A stretch of 61,377 nucleotides of DNA. Source: Phycisphaeraceae bacterium. Its GTDB lineage: Bacteria; Planctomycetota; Phycisphaerae; Phycisphaerales; Phycisphaeraceae. The notes below the pieces were generated by a model. That model had not been told where the DNA came from, made no database searches, and worked only from the letters and a program-made list of their open reading frames with translations. Positions 1 to 8,698 of this stretch are shown piece by piece. Location: contig JAJDCW010000206.1 of NCBI GenBank assembly GCA_029260635.1, forward strand, positions 1-61,377, read 5' to 3'. Position numbers and translations under genes: made by a program. The stretch's first letter is position 1; each line of letters begins with the position of its first letter.

Positions 1-1033
1 TGTCTGATGGCTTTCTGGCTGACATAGTAGCGCACAAGGCGTTTGTGTTGAATGTTGCCCCCACTACTTCCGGGGGCGGGGGTGAATCCGGGGGCGGGTC
101 TATGGACGGTGCTGGGGCTCATGGCGAAGTCTTCGTGGGTACGGAGTTTGCCTTTGAGCAGGTATGGGTGGACCCAGCGGTGGCGGGTCTGGCGGTGTTG
201 CTTCTGGATGACGCTGTGGACTTTGTCCCATAACGGCTTGCCGATGATCGGCTCGTGCTTTCCTGCCCAGACTTTGTCCTTATGGGTGATCTTCCCGATG
301 TAAATCGGGTGCGTGAGGGTGCGGTAGATATATTTGGGGTTGAGCGGTTTGCCGCCGTGCTCGAGGCCTTTGGAACTGACCCAGCGTTTGGTGGTGAAGC
401 CCTGCTGGTTAAGTTTATCTGCCAACTCAATCAACGACGGCCTTTTGAGGTACTCCCGGAAGATGGTCCGGACCAACGCCGCCTCTTCGGGGATGATGAC
501 CAATTTGCTATCCTCAAGCCGGTAGCCCAAGGGTGGCTGCCCGCCGACCCACATGCCCTTCTTCTTCGTGGCGGCTAGCTTGTCGCGGATCCGTTCGCCG
601 GTGACTTCGCGTTCGAACTGCGCGAACGACAGCAGCATGTTCAGCGTCAGCCGACCCATCGATGTGGTCGTGTTGAACTGCTGGGTCACCGAGACGAACG
701 ACACATTCTGCTCGTCAAACAGCTTCATCATCTGCGCGAAGTCGTGCAGCGAGCGTGAGAGGCGATCGACCTTGTAGACCACAACGACGTCGATATCTCC
801 GCGAGAGATGTCCTCAAGAAGTTGTTTCAGCGCTGGGCGTTGCGTGGTACCCCCCGAGTACCCGCCGTCATCGTATAGTTGATCGACGATCTGCCAGCCT
901 TCGTGCTTCTGGCTGCGTATATAGTCGGTCCCCGCCTGACGCTGAGCGTCAAGTGAGTTGAACGCCTGATCTAGCCCCTCCTCGCTGGATTTACGGGTGT
1001 AGATGGCGCAGCGTTGGGGACTGTGGCATTCAT
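1..1033 (-). pseudogene. Serine recombinase (resolvase/invertase family), 5' frameshift, cut by window edge
   Basis: Large serine recombinase that would cut and rejoin DNA for integration or excision of a mobile element. The readable frame starts near position 1014 with RCAIYTRKSSEEG, the N-terminal resolvase strand carrying the catalytic serine. It continues through the resolvase motif VYKVDRLSRSL and FAQFEREVTGERIRDK into a recombinase domain with GYRLED and YIYRTLTHPIYIGKI. It runs off the left edge. The only plausible start, ATG at 1033, overlaps the upstream DUF2924 stop as ATGA, but it is one base out of frame with the body. One base is missing around 1013-1020, near the start. No other in-frame ATG precedes the catalytic region. 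The gene is therefore probably broken, or the assembly carries a single-base error. Family assignment is firm; functional state is not. Confidence 0.85.
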
Positions 1034-1648
1034 CGGGATGTCCTCGCTTTGTTCAGGCCAAAGAACCTCGGGCCGGACCAGTGCGCCCCGGTGATCTTCT
1101 CCGCGATCGCCGTCAGGCCCCGGAAGGTTTCACCGTTGTATTCGAACCGCCCGCCGCCCCCGCCCCCGGCGTTATCTATAATCGCGAACGATGACCTCGT
1201 ACTGCCTGCCACGCCAGGTTCGGATGAACTTCGTGCCGGGCTGGAGATCAGGCTTTGCACGGGATGTCTTACGAGTAGTCTTCCGGAGGCCTGGGTCGGT
1301 GCGCGCGGGGGTTCTCTTAGCTTGTGTGATTGCCGACCGCAGCAGCGCCCGGGTTTGCGCATCCAAGCCGCCTTGAACCGCCTGCAGTTCGCGCCAGGCC
1401 AGTTCACGCTGTAATAAACTCCTGATTTTCGGTGGGTCTTTACGGCCTATGCGCCGACGCCACAACTTGCGTAGTTGCGCCATACTCAGATCCTTCAAGC
1501 CGGCCGAATTGACATCACCCACGGCGATCACCGTCTCGTTTTTTACTACGGGTTCCAGACTTACATCTGATGGGACATAGGCGGCCTCCTGCTCGGGTGT
1601 CTCTGTATCCACAGATACATCCCTATCCCGGCCGGGATAGCAAGCCAA
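1030..1648 (-). pseudogene. DUF2924 protein, frameshifted near its C-terminus
   Basis: DUF2924 proteins are small partners usually encoded just upstream of phage-type serine recombinases; their role is not established. The N-terminal frame from 1648 carries the family core LSMAQLRKLWRRRIG and LAWRELQAVQGGLD, then GTKFIRTWRGRQYEV. That frame stops at 1172, just where the family normally continues into its last beta-hairpin. The missing end (RFEYNGETFRGLTAIAEKI and SGPRFFGL) is present in another frame ending at 1030. The two parts join across a G/C-rich run at about 1150-1180 that encodes many glycines. Both halves together give a normal full-length protein, so this is a frameshift and not two genes. 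The stop overlaps the recombinase start by ATGA, which indicates former translational coupling. Confidence 0.8.
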
Positions 1649-1879
1649 TAGTGCGGCTATTCGCAGATAGTCTGAAGATTCAATTCAGCCCAGAACAGAG
1701 GGCACACCCCGCTAGTGTTGGGTGTGTGTGGCAAACTTAAGTAAAGCCGCCGCAAGGTCGATTAACCGGATCTGCGGCGCTGGCGGGGGCCTCGGGCCGA
1801 GTGTTCGGCCACGGGGACATACACCCATAAACCCGGGCACATAGCAAGCATGGCCAGGAATTGTGAGATCACATAACGC

Positions 1880-2507
1880 TTAAGCCTCATGTTGGGCTTG
1901 GTCGTCCTCGTCAGTTTCCGCCAATCCTTGAACCAACTTGAGCAACTCAGCCTTGCCGAGTAACCGACGCTCGTCCTCCGATAGCGAAACCGCTTGCTCG
2001 AACTACTGGAAGTCCGATGCTGTCACCAGCCTAATTTTTAACGCCTGGCCACCTTCAACGGCACCCACCTCAGCAGTTTTCGATAGTCGCTCTGCCCAGG
2101 ATGCCTCATCACCCACAAACCGTCCCGCCGACACGCTTGCCCAGGCTCGGGTAGCAGGCGCCATAAAACACGCCATCATTTCCTAATGCCTTTCCCAATT
2201 CATCAACATCCAAATAGGTATCGCCTGAGTGTCTATTTCCGGGGTGGGAGATGGGGGGCGTCCCTGTAATGGAATAGGTCTTCCCCTCACCAACCGGTCC
2301 GCTTCCCAGTGAACCACCGGTCATGCCGGCGTTGAACCAATCTACCGCTTGGAATTTTCGATCCGCCGAGCTGGCATCGCGATCCCTAAGTTTTTGGAGA
2401 TCTGTTGCCTGAGCCCCAGCCGATCGCGCGTCGTCGACGCCGATCTGCAAGACCCAGTGTGTGTTCTCAGGGCCTACGACGGTGGGAATCAGAATAACTC
2501 CGGGCAC
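1880..2507 (-). pseudogene. Unrecognised gene, probably degraded (frameshift plus in-frame TAG)
   Basis: I do not recognise this protein. One frame reads from a GTG at 2507 to 2109 and ends in FYGACYPSLGKRVGG. An overlapping frame then continues with FVGDEASWAERLSKTAEVG and meets a TAG at 2003-2005. After that stop the same frame resumes with FEQAVSLSEDERRLLGKAEL and ends at a TAA at 1880, in a hydrophilic, charged C-terminus. Both segments look coding in composition. I infer one gene of about 205 codons broken by a frameshift near 2110-2180 and a CAG-to-TAG-type change. It could instead be two small overlapping genes. It lies beside two other broken genes of a mobile module, which favours decay. 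Confidence 0.35.
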
Positions 2508-2559
2508 AACCCGTTATAGATAACGATGGAGCCTTGTGCGTACCAGATATCTGCGTATA

Positions 2560-3396
2560 TCAAGGCTGGAAGTCGTAGTCCTCGGTGGTCGCGTTGTTGG
2601 CCCAGTGCCTCATGTCCTGTAGTTCAGTGCGAGACATGCCCGTGGTATGGCCGTCGAAGAAACCCATCACCGCGTTAGAGTTGTAACGCCCTTTGGGAAT
2701 GCCCATTATCGTCTGCGAAACCAGCTCGATTTCATTGCTGGCCACACGCCACTGCACGCCGTTGGCTCGCGGGGGGGTCAGCCGGAAGTAACCCTCCTGC
2801 GGGGTGTCCGGCTCGGGATAGATATTCTGTACTTGGCTGTCTCCCAGGACGATCAACTCAGAAGCCCGACGCACCTCATCGGTCTTGTATACGGCGTGCT
2901 TGCCCAGGTTAGTATTGCCATTGATGTATCCGTAATTCGAGGCACTGCCACCGACATAAACATCATTCATCCCATAGGTCGGGTATATACTCAGCCAATA
3001 TGCCTTGAAGAACGCGACCGGTGCCACATCGTTGCCCTGGGGGAGTTCGGGGGCATCTTTATGATTGTGCAGGACATCCCAAACGCCATCAACGTATGGC
3101 AGGAGCCGCCAAGGGTATCGCTGGCTGACAGGGGCACCAAAGGTGTGGCCCGCGAATCCCACCGTCACGGTTTGGCCGTCAAGTATGCTTGGCGGATACG
3201 CGAGCATGATCGAGTCGTTGTGGTCTGTCTGGTATGCGCTGTACCCGATGAGAAGTTGGCGCAGGTCGCACCTGGAACGCAGTTCCTTTGCTGTAGACCG
3301 GGCTTTTGCAAGGGCCGGCAACAGGATACCGATCAGCAACGCGATGATACTGATCACCACTAGCAGTTCGATGAGTGTGAATGCCTTGCGTTTCAT
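2560..3396 (-). CDS. Pseudopilin-like protein with N-terminal methylation motif
   Basis: The protein begins MKRKAFTLIELLVVISIIAL, a type IV prepilin/pseudopilin leader with the G/A-F-T-L-I-E cleavage and methylation motif and one hydrophobic helix. About 230 residues of globular domain follow. Near the C-terminus it has NSNAVMGFFDGHTTGM, resembling the DG-type tail motif of the many planctomycete DUF1559-like pseudopilin-headed proteins. These are thought to be membrane-anchored envelope proteins processed by prepilin peptidase; substrate or partner is unknown. I chose the ATG at 3396 because GGAGG lies about 10 bases upstream. An earlier in-frame ATG at 3423 would put nine residues before the leader. 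It is followed on the same strand by nothing obviously co-transcribed. Confidence 0.85.
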   Translation of the reverse strand: MKRKAFTLIELLVVISIIALLIGILLPALAKARSTAKELRSRCDLRQLLIGYSAYQTDHNDSIMLAYPPSILDGQTVTVGFAGHTFGAPVSQRYPWRLLPYVDGVWDVLHNHKDAPELPQGNDVAPVAFFKAYWLSIYPTYGMNDVYVGGSASNYGYINGNTNLGKHAVYKTDEVRRASELIVLGDSQVQNIYPEPDTPQEGYFRLTPPRANGVQWRVASNEIELVSQTIMGIPKGRYNSNAVMGFFDGHTTGMSRTELQDMRHWANNATTEDYDFQP

Positions 3397-3461
3397 CGGT
3401 CCGTTGCCTCCATAATGCGCCATATCTGCGGGCGTCGGGGGTACAACATGTGTCGTATGTC

Positions 3462-4562
3462 TTACTGATTCGGCCGGCCCGAATCCTGCGGGTGCTTCGG
3501 TGGTGTATGTCTCATGCGCCGGGGAGTGATCGCCGCAATACCGCCTAGGCTCAGCATGACTAGCGTGCCCGGTTCGGGGATAGCTGCCGCCCTCGGGGGG
3601 GTGCCTGTATTCCAGTTACCTAATACCACGTTTAAGTCATCTATCCCTACGAACTCATCGCCGGACGGGTCCGCTGCCGCGTCACCGGGTGGTGCGTTCA
3701 GGTTCCAGTTGACTAGCACCAGGTTCAGATCGTTGATGCCTACGAAACCATCGTTATCCAGGTCACCTGGCAGGTTCAATACTTCCGCCCGCGTGTCGAT
3801 CGCGATCGCGAATACACTAGTGTGTCCGTATTCAAGATCATCGGTCGAAAGCGGGTCGCTGATCGAGGGGGTATAAGCCCCGAACGATGGGTCGTAAGTA
3901 TCAAACTCGACTAGGTGGGACGCTGCATTCCCGGGCAACTCAAAACGGAACCAATGCGTTACGATAAACGTGGGGAACCCGCCCCCGGTGCCGCCTGATC
4001 GGGATAGCTCGACGTGGTCTACCCAGTCGTGGCCATCCACCTTCACCGAGTTTGCAGCGGCGGGTCTGTTCGGCGTTGAGGGGCCGACGAGGATTTCATT
4101 GCCGTCGATATCCATCTGAAGGATTACAGTCGTCGTGGCGGACGACCCGTAGCCGTAGTCCGGCGAGATCAGTTCCCAATCGGCCGAAGTAAAGAAGCTA
4201 TATATGTTCTTAGGCCCCGCGGTGAGAACGCCACTGTTATACCCCGTGGAATTACGTGTAGCGTCGAGGAACTGGGCGGTCGCGTTCCCGTTGGGATTGA
4301 ACAGGTCGTTGTCCGGCTGGTTAAGCCCGAAGAGGGAGGTGAAATTCTCCCCCCCGCCATTGATTGCTGGCGTCCCCCCGTTCCCGGGTCCGCGCCACTG
4401 CTGATAAGTTGTATCGGTATCTGTACGGGTCCAGTTCGTGAAAGCCGTGGCGCCGCTGGGTGTCACAGACGGGTCTACGAATACCGCCTCGGCGACAGAC
4501 CATGCACCGGTAAGTATCGACGTCATGCATACGGTTGTGATTAAATGCTTGAACTTTTTCAT
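3462..4562 (-). CDS. PEP-CTERM secreted protein with dockerin-like calcium repeats
   Basis: Secreted protein of about 366 residues. It has a signal peptide (MKKFKHLITTVCMTSILTG..), a beta-rich central domain and two Asp/Asn-rich repeats (DLDNDGFVGINDLN and DPSGDEFVGIDDLN) followed by LVNWN/LGNWN. These are typical dockerin-type EF-hand-like loops of planctomycete exported proteins. It ends with IPEPGTLVMLSLGGIAA and basic residues, a PEP-CTERM sorting signal for exosortase processing. The C-terminal tail after the TM stretch is longer than usual (about 20 residues). The start at 4562 is favoured by GGAAGG about nine bases upstream; an upstream start at 4625 would add residues before the signal peptide. 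Ligand unknown. No exosortase gene is in the window. Confidence 0.85.
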   Translation of the reverse strand: MKKFKHLITTVCMTSILTGAWSVAEAVFVDPSVTPSGATAFTNWTRTDTDTTYQQWRGPGNGGTPAINGGGENFTSLFGLNQPDNDLFNPNGNATAQFLDATRNSTGYNSGVLTAGPKNIYSFFTSADWELISPDYGYGSSATTTVILQMDIDGNEILVGPSTPNRPAAANSVKVDGHDWVDHVELSRSGGTGGGFPTFIVTHWFRFELPGNAASHLVEFDTYDPSFGAYTPSISDPLSTDDLEYGHTSVFAIAIDTRAEVLNLPGDLDNDGFVGINDLNLVLVNWNLNAPPGDAAADPSGDEFVGIDDLNVVLGNWNTGTPPRAAAIPEPGTLVMLSLGGIAAITPRRMRHTPPKHPQDSGRPNQ

Positions 4563-4621
4563 AAGTAGCGGCCTTCCACACATACGGATCGGGGCGACGG
4601 AGTCTCCATGTCGCACTGCAC

Positions 4622-5305
4622 TCAATTACCCCCTCTGCGACGCAGCAGAACCATCGCACCTGACGCGAGCAGCATCAGCGAAGCGGGCTCGGGTGTGATC
4701 GTCGGCTGGTCCAGGTCGAAAGTTACCGGTGCGGTGAATCCCGCTAGTCCCGCGGGGACCGACACGCCTAGCTGCACATTACCGATGTTGCTGAAGATCG
4801 AGGCGTGGTTAGATCCCTCGAAGGTCACGAACTGGATGCTGGAGGCGGTGACATCGAACGTGACCTGTGTCCATGTATTGGGCAGAACAGGCACGAAGTC
4901 GATAGCGACACCGCCGGGGAAATTGAACGGGGTGGACGCACGGACGAAGAAGTTCAAGGGCATGATCGCGTTGTGCCGAACATACGCGGTCACCTCCGTC
5001 ACCCCGTCGCTGATCCAATCCCCGACGAATGCGTCGCCACTGGCGTCGAAGTTGTCTTGGCCCCGCAGCAACACGGGGGTGTCGCCGTCCGCCTGCCCCG
5101 CGAAGCTGAACGTCCCTGTCGTGTAGCTGCTGCCGTCCGGGCCACCGGCGGCCACGAAGGTCATGTCGGCGCTAGCCGAATCCTTCCAACCCGCGTTGCC
5201 TGCGGTGAAGTCCTCTGTGAAGGGGACCGTTGCCGCCTGCAACGTCGCTATAGAATACACAGCCGCGAACACCGCCGTTGTCACCTGAGATTTACGTAAG
5301 AACAT
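4622..5305 (-). CDS. PEP-CTERM secreted protein
   Basis: Small exported protein (227 residues). It has an N-terminal signal peptide ending near LQAAT, a beta-sandwich-like body (FTEDFTAGNAGWKD.. is typical of planctomycete PEP-CTERM proteins), and a C-terminal ITPEPASLMLLASGAMVLLRRRGGN. This tail shows the three PEP-CTERM parts: the PEP motif, a TM helix and an Arg cluster. AGGAGA precedes the ATG by about eight bases. It is probably cell-surface or extracellular after exosortase cleavage. It sits 60 bases upstream of the next PEP-CTERM gene on the same strand, so the two may be co-transcribed. Molecular function is not evident. Confidence 0.85.
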   Translation of the reverse strand: MFLRKSQVTTAVFAAVYSIATLQAATVPFTEDFTAGNAGWKDSASADMTFVAAGGPDGSSYTTGTFSFAGQADGDTPVLLRGQDNFDASGDAFVGDWISDGVTEVTAYVRHNAIMPLNFFVRASTPFNFPGGVAIDFVPVLPNTWTQVTFDVTASSIQFVTFEGSNHASIFSNIGNVQLGVSVPAGLAGFTAPVTFDLDQPTITPEPASLMLLASGAMVLLRRRGGN

Positions 5306-5376
5306 GAAACACTTCTCCTTTCGTCTCCATTATTTTGACCCCGTATAAACGCTTAACGGTGCCGGTTGTAAATAAT

Positions 5377-5505
5377 TCACGCCTGATCAGATTCCTTTGT
5401 TAGTTGGCGTCGCGATGACAGCCAGAGTATCGCGACGTAGCCCCACAGCAGGCCGATGGCAACGACGTACGCCAGGACGGTGTGTACGAATGGACTTAAG
5501 CTCAT
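5377..5505 (-). CDS. ccmD: CcmD-like small membrane protein
   Basis: A 42-residue ORF starting MSLSPFVHTVLAYVVAIGLL, with one transmembrane helix followed by a short basic cytoplasmic tail (SSRRQ). Its ATG overlaps the ccmC stop as ATGA. Size, topology (periplasmic N-terminus, Arg after the helix), and position directly after ccmC match CcmD. CcmD helps release holo-CcmE from the CcmABC haem exporter. Sequence similarity in this family is very low, so the call rests on position and topology. It is the last gene of the ccm operon. Confidence 0.75.
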   Translation of the reverse strand: MSLSPFVHTVLAYVVAIGLLWGYVAILWLSSRRQLTKESDQA

Positions 5506-6206
5506 GCCAGACCTCCGAAGCTGCCCCGCACGCCGGTCGGCGGTGCGGGTTCACTACTTGTTTCTGAATTGAGGGATTCCACCCGTTGCAGGCGGAACCG
5601 CAAGGCGATCAAACCTACCGATAGCAACGTGACGGGCACCATGCACGCCAGAAGCGTCAACTTCATCTCCGTGCTAAGCGCGATGGAAGACGGATGGATA
5701 TCAGGCATCAGCTTGACCGACAGGTACACCAGCGGGACATCCAGGAATGCCACCACCCCGTACACTGCGCTGACCAGCGCCCGCCGTTCCCTTGATTCGA
5801 TCGAGGGGCGGATCACCAGGTAAGCTACATAGAGCAGCCAGAGAACCAGGCTGAAAGTCAGCCGCGGGCTCCAGGTCCACCACACGCCCCAGGCGCTGTG
5901 CCCCCAGATCATCCCGGTCAGCAAGACGATGCCGCACAACAACACCGCCATCTTCGCGGACGAAACCGCCAGATCATCCCAGACCTGCCGGCGTTGCCAG
6001 AGGTAGCCGACCGAGGCGATAAACGACACCAGGCAAGCTAAAAACGTATTAATGGCAACCGGCAGGTGTAGATAAAATATTTTCTGAACCACGCCCATCG
6101 TCTGCTCAACCGGTGTCCAAGCGAAGACCAACACGATCGAGGCCGCGAACAGGATGGTTGTTGCCAGCCAGTAAGTAATCATGATTTTATTATCAACCGT
6201 TTTCAT
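5502..6206 (-). CDS. ccmC: Haem export/attachment protein CcmC
   Basis: CcmC is the six-TM haem-handling protein that loads haem onto CcmE in the inner membrane. This 234-residue protein has evenly spaced hydrophobic helices, VVQKIFYLHLPVA carrying one conserved haem-ligand His, and a WWD-type loop WGVWWTWSPRLT. Most family members have Asp or Glu where this protein has Ser (..TWD/EPRLT), which is unusual. A second candidate ligand His lies in LMPDIHPSS. It is 12 bases downstream of ccmB and overlaps ccmD. Family is clear from motifs, length and context. Confidence 0.93.
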   Translation of the reverse strand: MKTVDNKIMITYWLATTILFAASIVLVFAWTPVEQTMGVVQKIFYLHLPVAINTFLACLVSFIASVGYLWQRRQVWDDLAVSSAKMAVLLCGIVLLTGMIWGHSAWGVWWTWSPRLTFSLVLWLLYVAYLVIRPSIESRERRALVSAVYGVVAFLDVPLVYLSVKLMPDIHPSSIALSTEMKLTLLACMVPVTLLSVGLIALRFRLQRVESLNSETSSEPAPPTGVRGSFGGLA

Positions 6207-6218
6207 AATATTACCCGC

Positions 6219-6896
6219 CTAAGGTTCGAGGATCAGCTCAAATACCAGCCAACTCACGACCAAGTAAACCGCATCAAACGCGATCAACACAGCCAGGCCC
6301 GTCCCGCCCAGTGGTTCGCCTTCACCGAACAACCGCATCATCATCTGCGTGGAGACGATGACAAGCGGCAGCGAGACCGGGAAGATGACGATCGCCAGCA
6401 GGCCGCCCTGAAGCCGTGTCGAACTGACAGCGGCGGCGAACAGCGTGCCGATGGCCGCAAAACCTACGAAGCCCCCGGCCATGATGGCGGCGAAACCCAG
6501 CGGCGCGGCAGACAGATCAAAACCGAATAACACGATCGCGACCGGTGTGACAACCAATGCCAGCATCACCATCAGCACAAGGTTGCTAAGCAGTTTGCCG
6601 GCATAAATCACGCCACGGTCGATCGGCGCCAGCATCAGCCCGGCTAACGCGCCATCGTGCCGCTCGACCGCCATCGTCTTCTCGAAGCACAGCACCCCGC
6701 AGAAGAGGTACGCGACCCAAAGCACCGCCGTAGCCGCCATCCCTGACGCCACCTGCTGAGGCCCCAAACCAAGGCCAAGCACGACCACGATCAGTACGCC
6801 GAGGACCACGACCAGCCCAAGGGTCTGCCGGCTGCGTGCCTCGATTCGCAGGTCTTTACCACTGACCAGCGCGATCTGTTGGAGCACCTGCGTCAT
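6219..6896 (-). CDS. ccmB: Haem exporter permease CcmB
   Basis: Inner-membrane permease of the CcmABCD complex, which with CcmA releases holo-CcmE. It has 225 residues with about six TM helices. The N-terminal part QIALVSGKDLRIEARSRQTL and the FEKTMAVERHDGALAGLMLAPIDRG segment are typical of CcmB. Its ATG overlaps the ccmA stop by four bases (ATGA), so the two subunits are translationally coupled. Length is normal for the family. Confidence 0.93.
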   Translation of the reverse strand: MTQVLQQIALVSGKDLRIEARSRQTLGLVVVLGVLIVVVLGLGLGPQQVASGMAATAVLWVAYLFCGVLCFEKTMAVERHDGALAGLMLAPIDRGVIYAGKLLSNLVLMVMLALVVTPVAIVLFGFDLSAAPLGFAAIMAGGFVGFAAIGTLFAAAVSSTRLQGGLLAIVIFPVSLPLVIVSTQMMMRLFGEGEPLGGTGLAVLIAFDAVYLVVSWLVFELILEP

Positions 6897-7648
6897 GAGC
6901 CGATCACCTCCCGGGTCACTTCATCCGGATTGGTATGGCGCGCCTGTCGATCACAGACTACCGATCCACAACGCAGCACCACGACCCGCTGAGCGAGTTC
7001 CAGGCTCTGCCGCACATCATGGTTGGTCAGGATCACGGTCTTGCCGTCAGCATGCAACTCTCGCAATAGCTCCGAGACCGCCTGGACCGAAGGGACGTCA
7101 AGCCCGGAGAAGGGCTCGTCCGCCAGCATCAGGTCGGGCGCGTGCATCAACGCACGAGCGATCGACAGCCGCTGGATCATACCCCGGCTGAAGGTCTTTA
7201 CCATACTCGACGCACGGTCAGCCAGGCCGACGCGTTCAAGCAGCTCGGCGGCGCGTTGTGCCGGTCGAGACACGCCGTACAACTTCCCAAAGAAGACCAG
7301 ATTCTCCATCACCGACAAGTCGCGGTAGAGCATCGGTTGGTGCCCGATCACCCCGATCCGAGCGCGTAACCCGGGGCTTGGGCGATTGGCGGATTTTCCG
7401 AACAGCATTAGCTCACCCGATGTGGCCGGGTTCAACATCGCCAACGTGTGTAGCAAAGTGCTCTTGCCCGCGCCGTTAGCGCCGAGTAGAGTCAGGTACG
7501 ATCCCGTGGGGATGCTCAGATTAATATCACTCAGCACCCAACGCTCGTCGTACCGCTTGCTCAACCCCCTGATCTGAACCGCTAAACCGGCCGTATCTAG
7601 GGCGGCATCGGTTGTTGTCAGCACGGTATCGGAGGTCATAGCGGTCAT
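6893..7648 (-). CDS. ccmA: Haem exporter ATP-binding protein CcmA
   Basis: ABC ATPase that powers CcmE release from CcmC. Walker A is GANGAGKSTLL, the Q-loop lies in GVIGHQPMLY, the signature is FSRGMIQRLSIARAL (SRGM instead of the common SGGQ, as is frequent in CcmA), and Walker B is DLMLADEPFSGLD. The H-loop is LTNHD. At 251 residues it is slightly long because of an N-terminal extension of about 20 residues before QIRGLSKRY. It lies in the ccm operon between the unknown gene at 7676-8698 and ccmB. Confidence 0.93.
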   Translation of the reverse strand: MTAMTSDTVLTTTDAALDTAGLAVQIRGLSKRYDERWVLSDINLSIPTGSYLTLLGANGAGKSTLLHTLAMLNPATSGELMLFGKSANRPSPGLRARIGVIGHQPMLYRDLSVMENLVFFGKLYGVSRPAQRAAELLERVGLADRASSMVKTFSRGMIQRLSIARALMHAPDLMLADEPFSGLDVPSVQAVSELLRELHADGKTVILTNHDVRQSLELAQRVVVLRCGSVVCDRQARHTNPDEVTREVIGS

Positions 7649-7675
7649 TTCGTTCTACACTCATACCGATCGGGC

Positions 7676-8698
7676 CTATGCGGCCGTACCGGTAGTTAAT
7701 TGTTTCTTAGATGGTTTCAGAAGCACGATCACCGCAGCCAGCAATAAGGCGCCCCCACCGATTCCCGCAACCATCTTGATCTGGCTGGCGTTATCTACCG
7801 GTGCAACTGCGCCTGAGGCCGTCATTGATGCAGGTTTGGCGATGGCTTGATCAGACTTGATGGTCAGACCCAGCTCCGTATTTTTTTCTACTTCCTTACC
7901 CATATACATTCTGAATTGCTTGTCACCGGCCTGAAAAGGATCACCGGCTGTCAGTCCTTTGGCGGTAACCACCGACCCGTCGTCGGGCAGGAACACCATC
8001 ATGTGCTTGGTCAGTGCGGGCGCGGTCAGCGGCAGCTCGAAAACACCGTCTTCAGCGGCGAGCCGGTAATTCAGGTGAAGTTCGTTTGTGCCAGGCGTCA
8101 TGGGAGACGTGCTGATCAGCTTGCCCTCTTCAACTCGGGTGCAACAGGCCTCGAATCCACGCCCGGGCTGCACATGGCTCGCTTTGCCGGGCAAAGGCAG
8201 TGCTAATACAGCTCGCCCCTTTTCGTGAGAGGCTTGCGGCTGTGTCTGAGGCGCCTGATCCTGGGGTGCGTCCTCGGACCCGACCATTACTTCGGCTACC
8301 TCTTGAACCGGCTTGCCGATGTAACTCTTCTCCGTAGGATTAAACACCGCCCAGACCTCGGTGACATGCAGTTGATCTTCCATTGGACGGACGATCAGGT
8401 GTCGCACCGCGATGTGCCAGTCCGGCTCGACCTCGGTCGTCTCGTAGACCTTAGGCTCGGGCATGGCGATCGGGGGGTGGCCCTGAGGAAGCTGGCCCTG
8501 GGCCTTAGGCATTGGGGGATGCCCCTGGGGGATTTCAGGATGGCCGCTTGGCAGAGTTGTATGGCCCTCGGGCATCTGGGGTGCCGTCTCAGGCTGAGTC
8601 GCTGGTGCCTGCGTGGATTCTTCGGCCATCACCGCCATGGTGGTTAAGCAGACGGACATAGCTACGAACAAGATGGTATAGGAGAAGATGCGTGTCAC
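7676..8698 (-). CDS. Unknown secreted/membrane protein with His-rich GHPP heptad repeats in the ccm operon
   Basis: Not assigned to a family. It has 340 residues: a signal peptide (..CLTTMAVMAEE), then from about residue 41 to 77 a run of seven-residue repeats of the form (M/L/I)PxGHPx. A beta-rich domain of about 200 residues follows (DWHIAVRHLIVRPMEDQLHVTEVWAVFNP..). It ends with one C-terminal TM helix and a short basic tail (GGALLLAAVIVLLKPSKKQ). The predicted topology is periplasmic with a C-terminal anchor. Its ATG overlaps the ccmF stop by four bases and ccmA starts 27 bases further on, so it is embedded in the haem-maturation operon. The repeated histidines could bind haem or a metal; that is inference. 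It occupies the place where some operons carry CcmG/CcmH, neither of which is present, but it has no CxxC. Confidence 0.8.
   Translation of the reverse strand: MTRIFSYTILFVAMSVCLTTMAVMAEESTQAPATQPETAPQMPEGHTTLPSGHPEIPQGHPPMPKAQGQLPQGHPPIAMPEPKVYETTEVEPDWHIAVRHLIVRPMEDQLHVTEVWAVFNPTEKSYIGKPVQEVAEVMVGSEDAPQDQAPQTQPQASHEKGRAVLALPLPGKASHVQPGRGFEACCTRVEEGKLISTSPMTPGTNELHLNYRLAAEDGVFELPLTAPALTKHMMVFLPDDGSVVTAKGLTAGDPFQAGDKQFRMYMGKEVEKNTELGLTIKSDQAIAKPASMTASGAVAPVDNASQIKMVAGIGGGALLLAAVIVLLKPSKKQLTTGTAA

Noticed and set aside
2647-3363. Long plus-strand ORF of 238 codons
   Set aside because: It is antisense to the pseudopilin gene, has no recognisable motif, and the minus-strand frame has a clear prepilin leader and ribosome binding site.
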